Shown one piece after another: positions 50,277 to 64,000 of a stretch of 64,000 bases of DNA. The DNA lies in assembly GCA_022059125.1 (NCBI GenBank), contig JAEUWY010000009.1, positions 60,237 to 124,236 of the forward strand, read 5' to 3'. This stretch comes from Corynespora cassiicola (lineage: Eukaryota; Ascomycota; Dothideomycetes; Pleosporales; Corynesporascaceae). The translations under genes and the position numbers were made by a program. Positions within the stretch are counted from its first letter, which is position 1. The number at the start of each line of letters is the position of its first letter. Below the pieces are notes generated by a model. That model was not told where the DNA came from and made no database searches. It saw nothing but the letters and a program-made list of their open reading frames with translations.

Positions 50277-50835
50277 ATTTCTGGTGATCTCTAGACTAAG
50301 TCATGTACCTGTACTTGTGCCTGTACCTTAATCGCGCCACCGAAGGCAAATCCCTGCCGTCTTATCTCTGCAACTAAGCAATACACAGAATGCCAGTTCT
50401 GCCTGCTACTAGTTTCAAGACAGTAGACGCTCGTCAGCGTGTGTGGGTACCCGTTCTCCAGCACTTTCACACTCAGTGCTAGCTCTTCTCCATGTACCTT
50501 CTCCGCCTCTGCTTACTTCCCCTGGGCGCTCAGCGTTCAGTGATCGACGAAGTTAGGGTCGTGGCGAAAGGGCTCGGCACAGAGAGGGCTTGGATGTGTC
50601 TCTGGTCTTGTTGTAGGGATGCCGTCAGCCTCGATTTGTCGTACAAACTCACCGGCGGGAATTGCTTAGGTAGTAGTTATTGCGCATCTGCGAGCCATAA
50701 ACTAGAACGTTGATACCGATAAACGGTACCGATAACATGTGAGTTCAGCGCGTGGCTAATATTAGGTAATAGGGTACAGCACATGGACAATTTGATCCCT
50801 ACCCCTAACGCTGTGATACTCTCCGTGAAAGCATA

Positions 50836-51886
50836 TTAGCCATTAGAACCTCGCACTGGGTATTTCCACGTCTGTATAGAGACAAAAACCTGGAAAATCC
50901 CTACCAGCAAGCCAAGGAAGCCAAATAAGGCACTAAGAAAGAGGCCAATAATTGCCACTGTCAGCGCGTTTCTCTCCGATGTATGGCGCTCAAACCACGA
51001 GACAACTTTATTTCTTGGCGGGCGTGCCTCCACTAGCGCCTGCAAAGCCTTCAATCTTCTGCTCCAGTAAACGAACTCGAAGTTTGCAGGAAGTGTATGG
51101 GCTGGTCCGTCGTAGATGAGGAGGTTGGGATCGAACGGCCTCTCTGCACGTACCAGACGCTTCGCGAACTTAAGGGACTTTTTGTCAGTGCCGAGGGGGA
51201 AGAGAATCGCGTAGATGGTGTGAAGAGTCTCGTTGAGGAGCCGCGGAGGCAACGTTCCACTGAAGTGTGTAGATTAGCATGGTGCAGTTAGCTTAGGAAA
51301 GCGGGGGAAAAGGAAGGGGGTTTACACACTTAGCAAGGCTCACTTCAACCGCCTCGTCCAATTTCCTGCCCTTGGTATACTGTATCTGTGCCTTAAGCCA
51401 TTCAACTTGATGAAAGACAGCTAGACACTTCGTCGTCGGATTGTAAACCAGGTGCTCAGCGAGGTCGCTGGTCTGCACAATTTCGAGTTTCAGCCTTCGG
51501 TGGAGTTTCCATGCTTTCAGAGACGTTCGCTTACTCGAAGCTGCCCATATATCTTGGGTGTCGGTGGGGAAGGTGGCATTGAAGAAGTCTTTAAACTTCT
51601 GCTTCGGCTGCCACATAACAGGATACACCGGCTCGTTTTCGAACCTAAAGCCGTTCGAATACCTGTCTTGTGAAGCCGGATCAACTAAATAGGCGAGCTT
51701 CACTGTTTGTCGGGCCGCGTTCTTCTGGGTCTTGATGACGCAGTGCGGAAACGCTTCAGCCCAAAATCTCTCTACCGTTTCTTCTGAACTGGATCTCAGT
51801 TTTTTAACTGCTTGCACAACGCTTCCATGTGCTGGTAAGCCGATAGGATCAATAGGAATGACAGTCCCACCGTCATGACTTGGAGG
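50836..51886 (-). CDS. Hypothetical protein with two C-terminal hydrophobic segments, 5' end unresolved
   Basis: Two exons are visible: 51886 (first in-frame position after a stop) to 51330, and 51259-50836, joined by a 70-nt GTGTGT-to-CAG intron in phase (SLAN then GTLPPRLLNE). No ATG precedes GSVVQAVKKLR in frame, so an upstream exon is missing or the gene is truncated near the AT-rich border at 51990. The body is soluble-looking (KLRSSSEETVERFWAEAFPH, ETLHTIYAILFPLGTDKKS). The C-terminus reads RHTSERNALTVAIIGLFLSA, then LFGFLGLLVGIFQVFVSI, which predicts two membrane helices and a short tail, WKYPVRGSNG. I recognise the pattern as one seen in fungal hypothetical proteins but cannot assign a function. 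Confidence 0.65.
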
Positions 51887-54212
51887 TCAAACTTCCGGTC
51901 GTGCTTCGTCGTAGAACTGCCGGAAGGCGGCAAATTAGATTTCAGTTAACTTATCAACCCGGCAGAGAACTTTCAGAGTACTTTTAAGGGACTCAGCACT
52001 GCCACCAGCTACTAAAGTAGTAGTAATAAAATATATAGCAGATATCTGGGTGCGAGTACGATGTTTAGATATAAAGCGCTAATTTTAGTAAGTTTCACCT
52101 GCAGCTAAGCAAGCTCTAAAAAAAACATATATTAAGCAGTAATATTAAAATTCTAATTTTAGCTATTTTTTAGTAGCCTCTGTTACTTACCTACAGTTAG
52201 TCTTTTATTATTATATTTAATACTATATTGTATTAATTACTCTGTTTAAATACTAAAGCTTTTAAATTCTGTATCTATTAAGCAAATAATTATAAGCACT
52301 AGTCTAAAAAACCTATCTGTATCTGCTTTTATTTTAAACTCAGCGCTAAAAATAAAGCTAGTACTTTTAAATAAAGTTAACTTTTTTAAGTTAAATAGCG
52401 CTAAAAAGCAGGTATTAAAGTATATATATAGATACTAGAATACTATTTAGTAACTATAAAAGCTAATAGTATTTCTGCCTGAACTTAGCACAGCTCTTAT
52501 CTAAACGCAGCACTTATCTGTATAATTTTATATCGCTCTACTATAAAGCTTTTTATTAGCTATTTATAGTATATTTACGCGTAATTTTATACTAACTAAT
52601 TTTCTAACTACTAAAAATAATTTTATTTCTTAAAATAACGCGCGAACTAAAAAATTAACTGTAATAAACGCAGCGCTGCTAGAAATAAGTTTTAGTCTAA
52701 AAATAGTTTAGCCGCTAAATACTTTCTGTAAGCTTTTAAAAATACTGTTTTTTAAAAATAAAATATATATTTATAAATATACAGATGTTTATATTAGCGA
52801 TGCGTATAATAAACGCTATTCTAAAATAATTAACTTTTTTAAAAAAAAATTTCTAACAGTAAAAACTTTTTTAAAATTAGATTTAATTTAAACAGAGTAT
52901 AAGTTAAAAATATATAGGCTAAATCTAGAAAAGTTATAGCGTTAATTCTAGTCTACTATCTATATATAAGCTAAAAATATAATTTTTTATTATAGTAAAA
53001 TTTTATAAATAAAAGTTTTTAGAAGTAGTACAAGCGTACAGACCTAGACTTTAAAATCTATATATTTTTTTTTAATAATTTCTAGAAACTTAGAAGTTCT
53101 ATAAAGTTACTTAGTATTTATATAGCTAATAGCTTTATTATTAGCGCTCCGCTTATCTTAAATAATACGTTATATAAAGTAAATACTATAGTATACAGTA
53201 TTTTTTTCTTTAGTAATAATACTATTTTCGCTCTAATATCTGTATATACTTTTAAAAACAATAATAGTAAAAAAAATAATAAATTTACTTTAAGCTATAA
53301 TAATTTAATTATAGAATTAGGTAGTTAAAAGAGCGATAAAATAAGTAACTACCGCTTTTTAAGTAAAAATAATAAGTATAACTAAAATAAACTTAAAGCA
53401 GTAATAATAAAAAAAAAGTATAAGTCTAGTCGTAGTAGCTTTAATAAGTAAACTTTTCTAAAAAATAATAGAAAAAAAAAGCTTACAAACTACTCCGAAA
53501 TTAAACTAAACTAGATATAAAAAAAACAAAATAATTCAGAATAGAAAAACTTTAACTAAGTTTTAATAGAAATTCTAAGTTTAAACCAGCAGAGCTTGCT
53601 TAGTTAGCTATCTAATAAAAATAGCTTTATTAAACTATTTTGCTTTTTAAAAGCTGTAAATACAGTTATTATTACTACTATTTCTAAATTACTTAAAAGC
53701 ACTCTATTAAGTATTTTATTATATTTTGCCAGCTTAAGAAACTCTACAACTTAAACTAAAATCTAAATACTTACTCTCGCTAATTATAGTATAAATTAGC
53801 TACTAGCGTTTACTATTTTATTTTTACTAATAGTTATATAGATTAAAAGTATTTATATAAAGGTAACAGCGGCTTAGTAGTTTTTAATTTTAAATATAAT
53901 TAAGTTTACAGCTATATAATTGCACTTAATTCTTTTAAAAAGCTTTATATTATATTATTTTAAGTAGTATTAAACTAGATAAAAGAGATAGCACAGTCAC
54001 CTAATTCTAGCTTTAAGCTAATAATATTTAATAAAATTAAAGTAATAAACTTAAGTAATAATAGCTCGACTATAAGCGCAGAAAGATAGCCTACTAAAAA
54101 AAACTTAATCTAACTCTAACTAAAAGAGCTAGCAGAGATACCGGATAATAAATCTACTAAAATAACTATTTCGCCCTTAAATAATAATAGTAATAATTTA
54201 TTAGTTATTAAA

Positions 54213-54494
54213 ACTATTATAAAATAATTTAAAAATAAAAACAGATCTGTTTAAGCCGCGGCTGTTTAAATACTAAATAAATAATTACTATTACTAAAAA
54301 AAATTTTTAAAGCTATTACAGAATAACTTAAAAATAAAAATAAATCTATTTAAACTGCGGCTGTTTAGATACTAAATAAATAATTACTATTACTAAAGAA
54401 AATTTTTAAAGCTGTTATAAAATAACTAAAGTATAAAAATAGATTTATTTAAGCCGCGGCTGTTAAGATGCTAGATAAGTAATTACTATTACTA
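54213..54494. repeat. Tandem repeat, 99-bp period, three copies
   Basis: The unit starts at 54213, 54312 and 54411, each containing GCCGCGGCTGTT or ACTGCGGCTGTT and then TAATTACTATTACTAA; the third copy is slightly short. The period is a multiple of three, so it could be a former repeat of 33 amino acids in a coding region. The copies differ mainly by transitions. Confidence 0.85.
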
Positions 54495-57400
54495 ATATTT
54501 TTCTATTTAATTATAGCTGAAAAAACGCAACTAGAGCTTTTTTAAAATACTATATCTACTAATAATAATAAAGCAGTACAAATATCCTCTAGTACTAATT
54601 TAAAATAATAAGCTAATAGACCTCAGATTTTAAGGGTACCTCTAAATTATTTAAATATAGAAAAAAGTTTTTTAGCAATAGTAAGCGTTTTAGTATTGCT
54701 ATAATAAGTCTAAGCGGAGTAAAATAAAGCTAATTAGACGCTAAGTTAAAGCAAAGTAGAAAAATAACTAATTAGTTAGTATTAAAGTTGAGACTGTAGA
54801 CGGTAAACTGGAAAAAAAAAACTTTTATATTATAGATAATAGCGTTTAGTATAAACTTTTTAAAAAGTACAGATATTATTTAAAAAAGTCGACTAGTATG
54901 CCGACAGTATATTATAATAATAGAAAGTTATACTTTAAGAATAAAATTTACCGCCCGTAAAATAAAAGTAAGAGTTTTAAAGTTTTTTTTTTTAAAGTTT
55001 TTACTATATACTAAGTATTATCTAAATCTAGAGCTATAAAAATTAAAAAATAGCTTTTAAAATTTAATAAAATCTAAATATAGCAGCTTTTCTACTTATA
55101 TTTTCTTTTATAATTACTTTATTACACTTTGTCGTTGTGTAAAATTGTGTAGAATATTAAATTATTTAAAAGTATTTTATACAGCTCTTACTTAACCTGC
55201 TTTTTTTAGTTTTAAAAATAAATTCAAGTTTATTACAGAAAAACTAAAAAACTCTACTTTTTTTTAAAAATATATTTACTTTAAAAGCTAGGAAACTTAT
55301 AGTTTATTTTTTTTTATAATATTAGTTTATTAACTGTTTTAGTTCTAAGTAGCTAGCTTTCTATAATACTATCTAATATTTTTTATAGTTCTAGAAAAAA
55401 AATTAACTAGTAAAATATATATTTAATAAAGTAAAAAGATAAACGCGTGCGGTAAGAAAGTAACTTATAAAGTAATATAAAAGTATAGTATAATAAAAAC
55501 TTTAATTCTATTAATATTACTTATAAGATATATATTATAAGCTAGTTTAATATTTAATAGTAAAAGTATACTTTTACGTAAGTTAAATACAGTAAATACT
55601 ATAACTACGTCTTACTTATATATAATTAAATTTAAACTAAAAAAAATATAGTTTTATTAAGCTCGGCTATAAAAGTTCCGTTTACTTTCTAGTTCCGCCT
55701 ATTTTTAATAAACTTACCTCTCTGCGTTAACCTTAATTACTTTTAATACTAGCTATTTATAATAGACGCTAAAAAACTAGCTATATAAAATACTATTACT
55801 AATTTTAATATAGACTATTATAATAGCTAGTAAGCAGCTGCTAAAGCGTACAGCTTTTTTTAATTAATACTACAGAGCTGTATAAAAAGCTAGATACGTA
55901 AAACCGTTAGTAACTAATACTAATAATAGCTAAGCTTTTAGTAAAAAAAGTTTTTTATAAAGTAGATTTTTAAAAAAAAGGCTTATAGCTATTTTTTTTT
56001 ATATACTTAGATTTATAAAATAGCTATTTAAATTCTCTGTATAAATAGTAATTAGACTTCTCTTAGTAAGCGCTAGATTTTCTATTTTATTAATTATAAT
56101 TTAAAAATAGCTTTAATAGTAGGCAGAAAGTTTAAAATTCTAAGAGCTAAAGCCGCTACTCTAGTCTAGATATAAGCTTTTCTAAAGCTGTTTAAGTATA
56201 TAAAACTAAAGCTAAATATTCAACTTAAAAATATATATAATATAAATAAAAGTAGACTAGGCCTCAGGGTATATACAAACAGCCGGGTTTTTACCAGCTT
56301 ATAAAAAAAAAAAACTTATATTAAAAGTTTAAAGAATTGTAAGTAGATTACTGTACTTAAATATATTTTAGCTATAAAAGTTAAATTAAATTTAGTAGTA
56401 GTTTTTAAAAGTAAAGCGCTTTAAATAATATAGTTTCTAGCTAAAATAATTTTTTAGTAGTATTATATAACTTTAGAAAACGGATAAACGTTAAATAAAA
56501 TTAGCTATAAGTAGCTACGCTGTATATTTATACTAAAAACAGCTTACAGCTAGCCTTAGCTTTAAATACTTATACTAAATAACTATAGCAGCTATATTAG
56601 TCTGGATTTTCTCTAGTTATGTAAATAGAATTAGATTTTCTTTCTTTTTTTATTTCTGTATACCACACACTTTCTTCAGCCTCTTAATCTTACTAAATTC
56701 TCTGTTATTAAATTAAAATATTATTAAGTTATTCTAGCTCTGGCTACGATTAATAATACGGCCTCTATTAAAAAAAAATACTTTATTACTTGCTATAGCT
56801 AGGCTAAAAAGTAAAATTTTACTAAATATGTAATTCGGGCTAGCTAAAAAGCAGCTAGCTTATTACTATTTAATATTAATTACGTGCTAAAGTTTTTCTA
56901 AATAATAACTTAGCTAGCTACTCTACTAGTTTAGAAAAAAGCTGTATTACTAATAGAGAGCTTTATAGCTACTTTTTAAAAGTTTTAAAACCTTTACTAA
57001 ATTTAGCAGAAACTTTAAATAGATAAAAAACTTAGCTGTAGAACTCGGCTATTACTCTATAAAACTAGTAAAAGTTTTTTAAAAACTAATATAAAAACTA
57101 TAAGTTTTAAAACTAAGAATTAAAAGCTAAAAAGCTAGCTAGCTGCGCTTAGGCCTTAAAACCCTTATTATTAAATTTATATAAACTCTAATTAACGATT
57201 TGCAGATATTAAGAATATAAAAACTATAATAAACTAATTAGTAACTTAGTAGACTTAGCTGGCTTACTAAAATAATTATACAGAAAAAAAAAAACTTTTA
57301 AAAATGCTGAGATAGCTGCTGCAGAAGCCTTTAAATCTATATATTTTAATTAAAAAGTTTAGTAGTAATATACGTGTTTTTATAAAGTAGCTTATTTTTT

Positions 57401-60400
57401 TAAAAGTAGGCAGAATTAGAGAGTAGGCGGAACCTCTGTAGCTGAGCTTAATAAATAAATAGCAGCTAGAAAAATTAATCTAAATTTAATAAAAAATTAT
57501 AAAATAAACAGCCTACTAATAAATTTAATAATAATCTAAATAAAAGTAATGCTGGTTTAATAGTATAATAATTATAAAAAGCTATCTGGTAATAGCACTA
57601 ATCTACTAATATTTTTTTTATTACTATTTAACTCTATATAATTTTTAGAAATAATTTAACTAATAAGCTAGCCCTCTAATAAATAGCAGTATTAAAATAA
57701 CTAAAACTAATTTTAATAAAGTTTAGATCACTTAAAAAAGCTGCTTACTAATTAATAAGTTTATATAAAATTCTAGCATTTTAGCTAATATTAATTAATA
57801 TACTTATTACTAGTATAACTAAATAAAAATATAATATTTTAATAAGTAGGCCAGACGCGGATTAAACGCCCAGTCTACTAATTTATCTAAACTACTATTT
57901 ATAATAATAGTTTTTTACTATTTTTATCTAAAACTAATATAATTATATTATAATAAAAATAATAGCTATAGTAACAAAATGCGTTATTTACTAAAATAAT
58001 AAAAAATAAGTAATATAGTCTAACCGCTATTAATATATTTATTATTTTCTTTATATATTTACAAGCTTTTTATATTAACTATTATCTATTTAAATAAATA
58101 AATAAATAACTGGTTTGTTAGCCGGCATGCAGAAAACAGTAATATTAAATAGTATTATTAGCTTTAAAAAGCTTATTTAATATAATAAAATCTGGTATAA
58201 ACTAGATTAAATCTAGCCTTAATTAAATACTAAAAATAATTTTTAACTAGCTAATACGGCACTGTATTTTAAAGTAAACTTTAATATAAATAAATATTAT
58301 CTACTACTATTTAGTATTTATTTATTAGACTAAATAGTAAATTAATTAATCGCTTTGCGTAAAACCGGAATTTTAAAAAATAAAAATATAGATAAATACT
58401 AGCTTATAATATTTAAAATTACTGGAAAAATTATATTATCTAAATAATTTATAGAATCACTATTTATTACATAAAATAAGAATTAGAAAAAGCATACTAT
58501 TAAAATTATTTATAATAAATATATACTATAAAAAGCAAATTTTATAAGATTAAATTTAATTATATATTATAAAAGCGTTAATAAAAATTTTTTTTTTTAA
58601 AATATAGTTAAATAAATTTTTAAATTTTAGTACTAGCAGATAGCTTAAACTAGTACTAATTAAACTTACTAATATATTACTAAATAATAACAGAGGCATT
58701 TTGCCTTCTCTAAACGGAGATAAAAAAAATAAAATATAAAAAAGTACATATATTATTAATTTTAATAATAAATTAATTAAATATAAGCTAGTAAAAAAAA
58801 AATAATTAATAGCTAGTTAGCTATAACTATCGCAAACTAGTATAACCTATTTATTAATTAAAAAAACCGTGAATAAATAGTTAATCAGATTAAAATTAAT
58901 TAAAATCAGTTTAAGTTAGACAACGGAGAATACACCCACATTTAATAAATATAATTAAATAACTAGCTAATAGAAATAATTAGCATATATAAGTTTTTTA
59001 AAACTATACTATATAATAATTAACTATACACGGAGCTAATAAGGTTATTAATTAACTATACTAATAATAAACGATTTAACGGAGTTATATAAAGCTAAAT
59101 AGCTTATAACTATAATATTAAGAAATAGCTATTTAAATAATTTAAAAGTAAAAGACTAAATAAAATTAAGAAAAACGAATTTAATAGACTAGTTAAAAAT
59201 TTAATTAATATATTTAATAAGATATTATTTAATAAACTAAATAATAAAAATAATAAAAATTACTTTAAAAAGAAAGCAGATAACTCAATAAACTAGTTTA
59301 TAACTAGAATAATATAAAAAAAAATATAAACTGGAAAATTAAGCACTTTTTAGAATAGCAGAATAATTAAAAACTTACTAAGCTTAAAAATAACTAATTT
59401 AAATAAATTATTTTTATTTAGTTAAATACGAATAAAAAAGTAAAAAAAATAAAAATAATTACGGTAATAGATAAGTAAATAAAAAAAAGGTTAGACACGG
59501 TATTAAAAAAGAATAAATTAATTTAAATAACTAGTAATTAATTTATAAAAAAAAAACCGAATTAGCTAATTAAACTAATTTATAAATTAATCAATTAAAA
59601 TAAAATACAACCGGTACTATAGAGAAATATTAGAAACTAAACTGGTTTACTACTACTTTTATCTAAAAAACGCTTTAGTAATAATTTTATAATATTAATA
59701 AACAGCTTAGAATAATAAAAGATATTTAATAGAATATTTAACTAAAGTAATTAATAAAAAATTTACTACACTTATTTATAATCTAAATAATAAAATAGTA
59801 GTTAGTATAATAGTTAAAACTATTTAAAAAGTAAAGAATATTACTGAAATTTAAAAACTATATTTTTAATAGTATAATTAGTTTATTAGTAAAAAGTTTA
59901 AAGCAGCCTAGAACACAGCGTATAATTAGACTAAAATATAAATAATAACACCTAACTTCTATATAAATTATATAACGAATAAAAGGTTTTTTAAAATTCT
60001 AAAAGAATAAATTTTATTTTTAGTATAAATTAATGATCTAATTAATTTGCTAAGTAATAAGTACTTTAAAAATTTTTATAACTATAAATATTTAAGCAGA
60101 CTGTATCTAAATAACGTGTTTTACTCTATTTAAAAGCTATAAAAAATCTATTTAAATAATCTAAATAATAAATATAATCTAAAAAATATAAACAAACTAA
60201 AGTAATTTAGTACTAAAAAAGTTAAAATAAAAAAGCTGCTAATAATTAATAATTTAAAAAATTAAATTAAAAATAAAATTACGGGGTAAAAAGCCTATCT
60301 AATAATTATTAAAAAATATTACTATAAAGCCACCTACTCTATTATAATAAAAAATAACTAATTTTAAATTAATTAGAGTAGAATACTACTTAAATAAATC

Positions 60401-61094
60401 GTATAAATAATTTAAAAAAAAATTAATTAGCTAACACGTAAGGGTTTAACATATTTAATTTTAGTAAAAATAACTTTAAAAATCTTTATTAAATAAAAAA
60501 TAAAATAGCTAAATATAATAAAAGCTAATAAACTATATTTTTAAATAGCTAAAAGTGCGAATAAATTAATTAGATAAAATATTTAAATAGTTATTAAAGC
60601 TAGTACTTGCCTAAAAACTTTATTTAAAACTATTATAAAAATAAGCTTTAAAAAAATAATCTAAAAGCGAAATTATTTAAGTTAGTTTAAAAGAAGTATC
60701 TAATTTTAAATCTAATAAATTAATTATTTAGCTAAATAAATTACTAAAAATCTAAAAGGCTATAAATAAATACTGCTAATTTATTTATAAAAAAATACTT
60801 TTAAAAAAGATTAAAAAAAAGATTAAAAGTATAGTAGTATTAGCGGCTTTAATAAAAATCCGAAAAACCTAAACTAAAATAATTAAAATAAAAATTATAC
60901 TAATAATTTTAGTAGTAAGTAAAAAAAACGTAAAATATATAATATTTATATTAATATCCAAAGCAACTAAATAATTTATAAGATTAAATAAAACTTTTAT
61001 TTTAAAAGTAAGTAAAATAACTTTATAACTAGTAACGCTACGTATATATATTATATTTTATAACTAATCTATTACCGCTTTTATTAATCTATTA

Positions 61095-61310
61095 ATTAAA
61101 AATACTATTTAAATAAATTGCACCCGATATAACGGTTCATTATTTTAATTAATAACTTAATTAGCGAAAAAATTATTTATTAAAACTAAAATAAGTAAAT
61201 TAAATAATTTATTTAAAACTCTAAAATAAAACATAACTTTTTAATTAAAAATACTAGTTAAATAGATTACATCTAATATAACCGGTTTACTATTTTAATT
61301 AATTAAATTA
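61095..61310. repeat. Diverged direct repeat, about 149-bp spacing
   Basis: A word of about 60 bp (ATTAAAAATACTATTTAAAT, later ATATAACGGTT) recurs 149 bp downstream with scattered changes (ATTAAAAATACTAGTTAAAT, later ATATAACCGGTT). It lies in RIP-type DNA; identity unknown. Confidence 0.55.
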
Positions 61311-64000
61311 AATAAAAAAATAATTTTAATTATAACTATATTAACTAAAATAAAAGCTAATAATATAAAATAATTACCAACTAAATAAAACAGATAATCT
61401 AATTTAATAATGTTAAATAATAAGAATAAAAATAAAGCAGAGTAATCTACAGATACTTTAATAAAAAAAAACTGTTTATTTGAATTTATTAATAAAATAA
61501 AAAAATAAAAAAAAGAGGGTAAATTAAAAAAAAGCGGAAAAAGAGCAGAAAAACTAAAAAAACGGCTAATAAACTAATAACTTAACTTTAAAATATAAAT
61601 AATATAATTTTATTAAAAGTAAGTAATTTTTTTTAACTAATAGCTGGGTAAACAGCCGAAGGTTATAATATATATATTAGTATTATAGATAGCTTCTAAG
61701 GCCGGAAGCGGACTTCTTAATTAATAAAAAACTATTAGAAAAATCTAACGTATCTGTTAACTTAGTTAACAGAGAAAACTAACTTAAAATTAATAGATAG
61801 TTTATTTAGTAGTAATATTAATAAATTAATTTTACTACCCACTTTTAGCCTAATTAGATTATAATTAGATTAATTAATCTATTAATTAGATGATTTGCTT
61901 TTAAACGTGCTAAAACTATTTATATAATTATTAGTAGAATGTTTATAAAAACTCTACAGTTATTTTATATTAGTTTAGCTTAGTAAAAATAATAAAATAA
62001 AAATAGAAAATTATAAATAATAATATATAAAACTTTAATAAAACTACCTTTATAATAAATAAAGTTTTATTATAAATAATTTTTATAAGTTTAAAAGAAT
62101 TAAAAAAAAATTAATCAGCTTAAAAATTATAAATAAATTATTATTATTTAAAGCGTTAAAGCTATAAATTATTTATTTTTATTTTTTATTTTTATTTTTT
62201 ATTATTTTTATAAACAGCGTGTTTATTAATATCTGGTTTAAAGTTTTATTATATAATTATAAATTCAAAATAAACTCTAATAGCTAAACTAATAATTAGC
62301 TCGCTTTCATTTAATTATAATATTTTAATAAATATATAAAGTTAAGTGCTGTAAATGCGTACCAGCGATTTATAATTAATAACTATAAAAATTATAGGTT
62401 ACTTAAATTTTAAAATCTTTATAAAAAATATATATATTTTTTATATATTTTTATCTTTATTATATTTACTATAATCTTTTTATATTAGTTATTTTATACT
62501 ATTAAAATATAAATATGGTAAATAAATTTTAGTCTTAGCACGTAATTATATATATTTTATTAATAAAAATTTTTTTTCTAAGTATTTAAGCTAGTTTTTA
62601 ATAATAAAAAATTCAAAAATAAAATTTAAAAATACTAAACTAGTTTTATATAATTTAAAAACTATTTTATTAAAGTTCAATATAAAACTATAGACTTTAA
62701 AACTATTATTATAAATATAAAATATATAATAGGCGCAGATACCGCGCACTGTCTATAAAATTAAAATATAAACTATATTTATTTAATAAAAAATTTATTA
62801 AATAAAAGAATTTAGTAGTTAAATAAAAACACGTAGCAAAATATATATAATATAATATTATTATAAAAAAAATAAACGCGTATATAAAGCGTAATTAATA
62901 AGTTTATAGAACTTTAGTTAAAAAAATAAAAATATATTTAAATAAAAAAAAGTTTAATAGTAAAAAAAAAAATTATTTATTAAAAAAAAATTAGTATTTA
63001 TAATATTAGTAAAAGATTTACGCGTAAAATACGCGGCGTAATATATTATAAATATTATAACAAAAAAAATAATTTTTATATTTATAAAATAGAATTAATA
63101 TTTATTAAAAATACTAATAAGTTTAAAAAATAAATTAGCTTACTATAATTTTAAATATATTATATTATATATATATAATAGCTTAGCGTAGGTGGTATGC
63201 AGGTTAAAAGTCACCAAATTATTTAGATTACTAACTCGCTTATAAAACACGTTATTTAAATATTTTTTTTTATATAGTATTAGTATTTCTATTTATATAA
63301 AATTTTAACTAAAATTTTAACTAAAGTTTTTAATATTAACAATAGATTAAAATTTAAACTTGAATTTTATTATATAGTATTTTTATTTTAGTAGATAGTT
63401 TTTCTTTTGAACTTTTAAAAGTATTAAAAAAAATAATAGTTTAAATAGCAGCAGCAGTAATCTATATATTATATATATTTTATATTTTAATTACTGTTAA
63501 TATATAATGGTATTTATAGATAACTTTTAATATTAATAGTTTTTTTATATAATTAATTATATTTTTACTTGTAAACCTTTACTATAAAAATATATATTAA
63601 TCTAATTTTTTTAAGCGTTTACTATAACTATAAACTATATAATATATAATTATATTTTATATAAAGCTCTGCTATAATACTAATATAACTATTTATAATA
63701 GCGGAAAATATATATAAAATATTTAAAATAATAGAAAGTAATAGCGGCAGAAAATAAATATAAAAATAAAAATAAATAAATAGTAGTAGTAACTATATAA
63801 ACTATATAATATAAGTATAAAAAATTAAAAGCTAAAAATATATTTAGTTATTATATAGTTATAGTAGTAGTTATTATTAGTTAAAAGTAGAAAAAATTAT
63901 TAAAATACTATTATTATTTAAAATAAAAATATAAGTTATATAACAAAAGTTAATATTATATAATAATATAAAATTATATAAAAAAATTGTTAAAACTTAG

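Larger units (their letters stand above)
49906..50835. other. Gene-poor part of the small island, with microsatellite
   Basis: About 930 bp of ordinary composition with no convincing gene. It contains the CA microsatellite and the 14-bp direct repeat listed separately, and near 50714-50735 the phrase ACCGATAAACGGTACCGATAAC, with ACCGATAA repeated. A plus-strand frame at 50492-50713 shows no domain. Confidence 0.5.
51991..64000. repeat. RIP-degraded AT-rich block to the right edge
   Basis: About 12 kb with closed frames and strong CA/TG depletion, slightly less severe beyond about 58,000. Tandem repeats at 54213-54494 and a repeated word at 61095/61244 are the only structures I could define. 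No LTR pair, RT or transposase signature was recognised by eye, although decayed transposable elements are the likely source. Confidence 0.6.

Overview
The window is nuclear DNA of a filamentous ascomycete, most likely a Dothideomycete. The genes have many short introns (about 43 to 97 nt) and belong to fungal accessory families: an NB-ARC/TPR NLR, a DUF3435 recombinase, an Hsp70-like ATPase, an AIG1-like GTPase and a fungal transcription-factor domain protein. The organism assignment is inferred from gene content and intron style. The DNA alternates between gene-bearing islands of ordinary composition and very AT-rich blocks. In those blocks CA and TG dinucleotides are scarce while CG persists, and every old reading frame is full of stops. 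That is the signature of repeat-induced point mutation (RIP).

Layout: 1-9342 is a gene island. It holds an NLR running off the left edge (minus), a transcription-factor-like gene (2706-4182, plus), a 202-bp near-perfect palindrome (5795-5996) and a DUF3435 tyrosine recombinase (8942-6470, minus). 9343-11663 is RIP-type AT-rich DNA. 11664-19258 is a second island with a broken NmrA-like gene, an intact Hsp70-like gene (minus), and, divergent from it, an AIG1-like GTPase followed by a coiled-coil protein (both plus). 19259-49905 is a 30-kb RIP-degraded block. 49906-51990 is a small island with a gene for a protein that has two hydrophobic C-terminal segments. 51991-64000 is AT-rich again.

The large AT-rich block can be partly resolved. 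A Ty3/gypsy element on the minus strand (32963-39723, LTRs 444/445 bp, TSD TACGT) sits inside the reverse-transcriptase region of a second Ty3/gypsy element on the plus strand (30489-45108, LTRs 218/218 bp, TSD AATAC). That element in turn interrupts a decayed plus-strand coding region resembling OrsD/DUF3505-type fungal proteins. A third copy of the 218-bp LTR lies in inverted orientation at 20710-20924.

The most interesting biology is in the islands. A DUF3435 recombinase with its catalytic residues present lies at the edge of an island and is transcribed towards an NLR, which resembles the captain-plus-cargo arrangement of Starship giant transposons. An Hsp70-like gene, a GTPase and a coiled-coil gene survive as intact frames between two RIP-destroyed blocks. 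All gene models were spliced by eye; reading-frame phases were checked and agree across every intron given.
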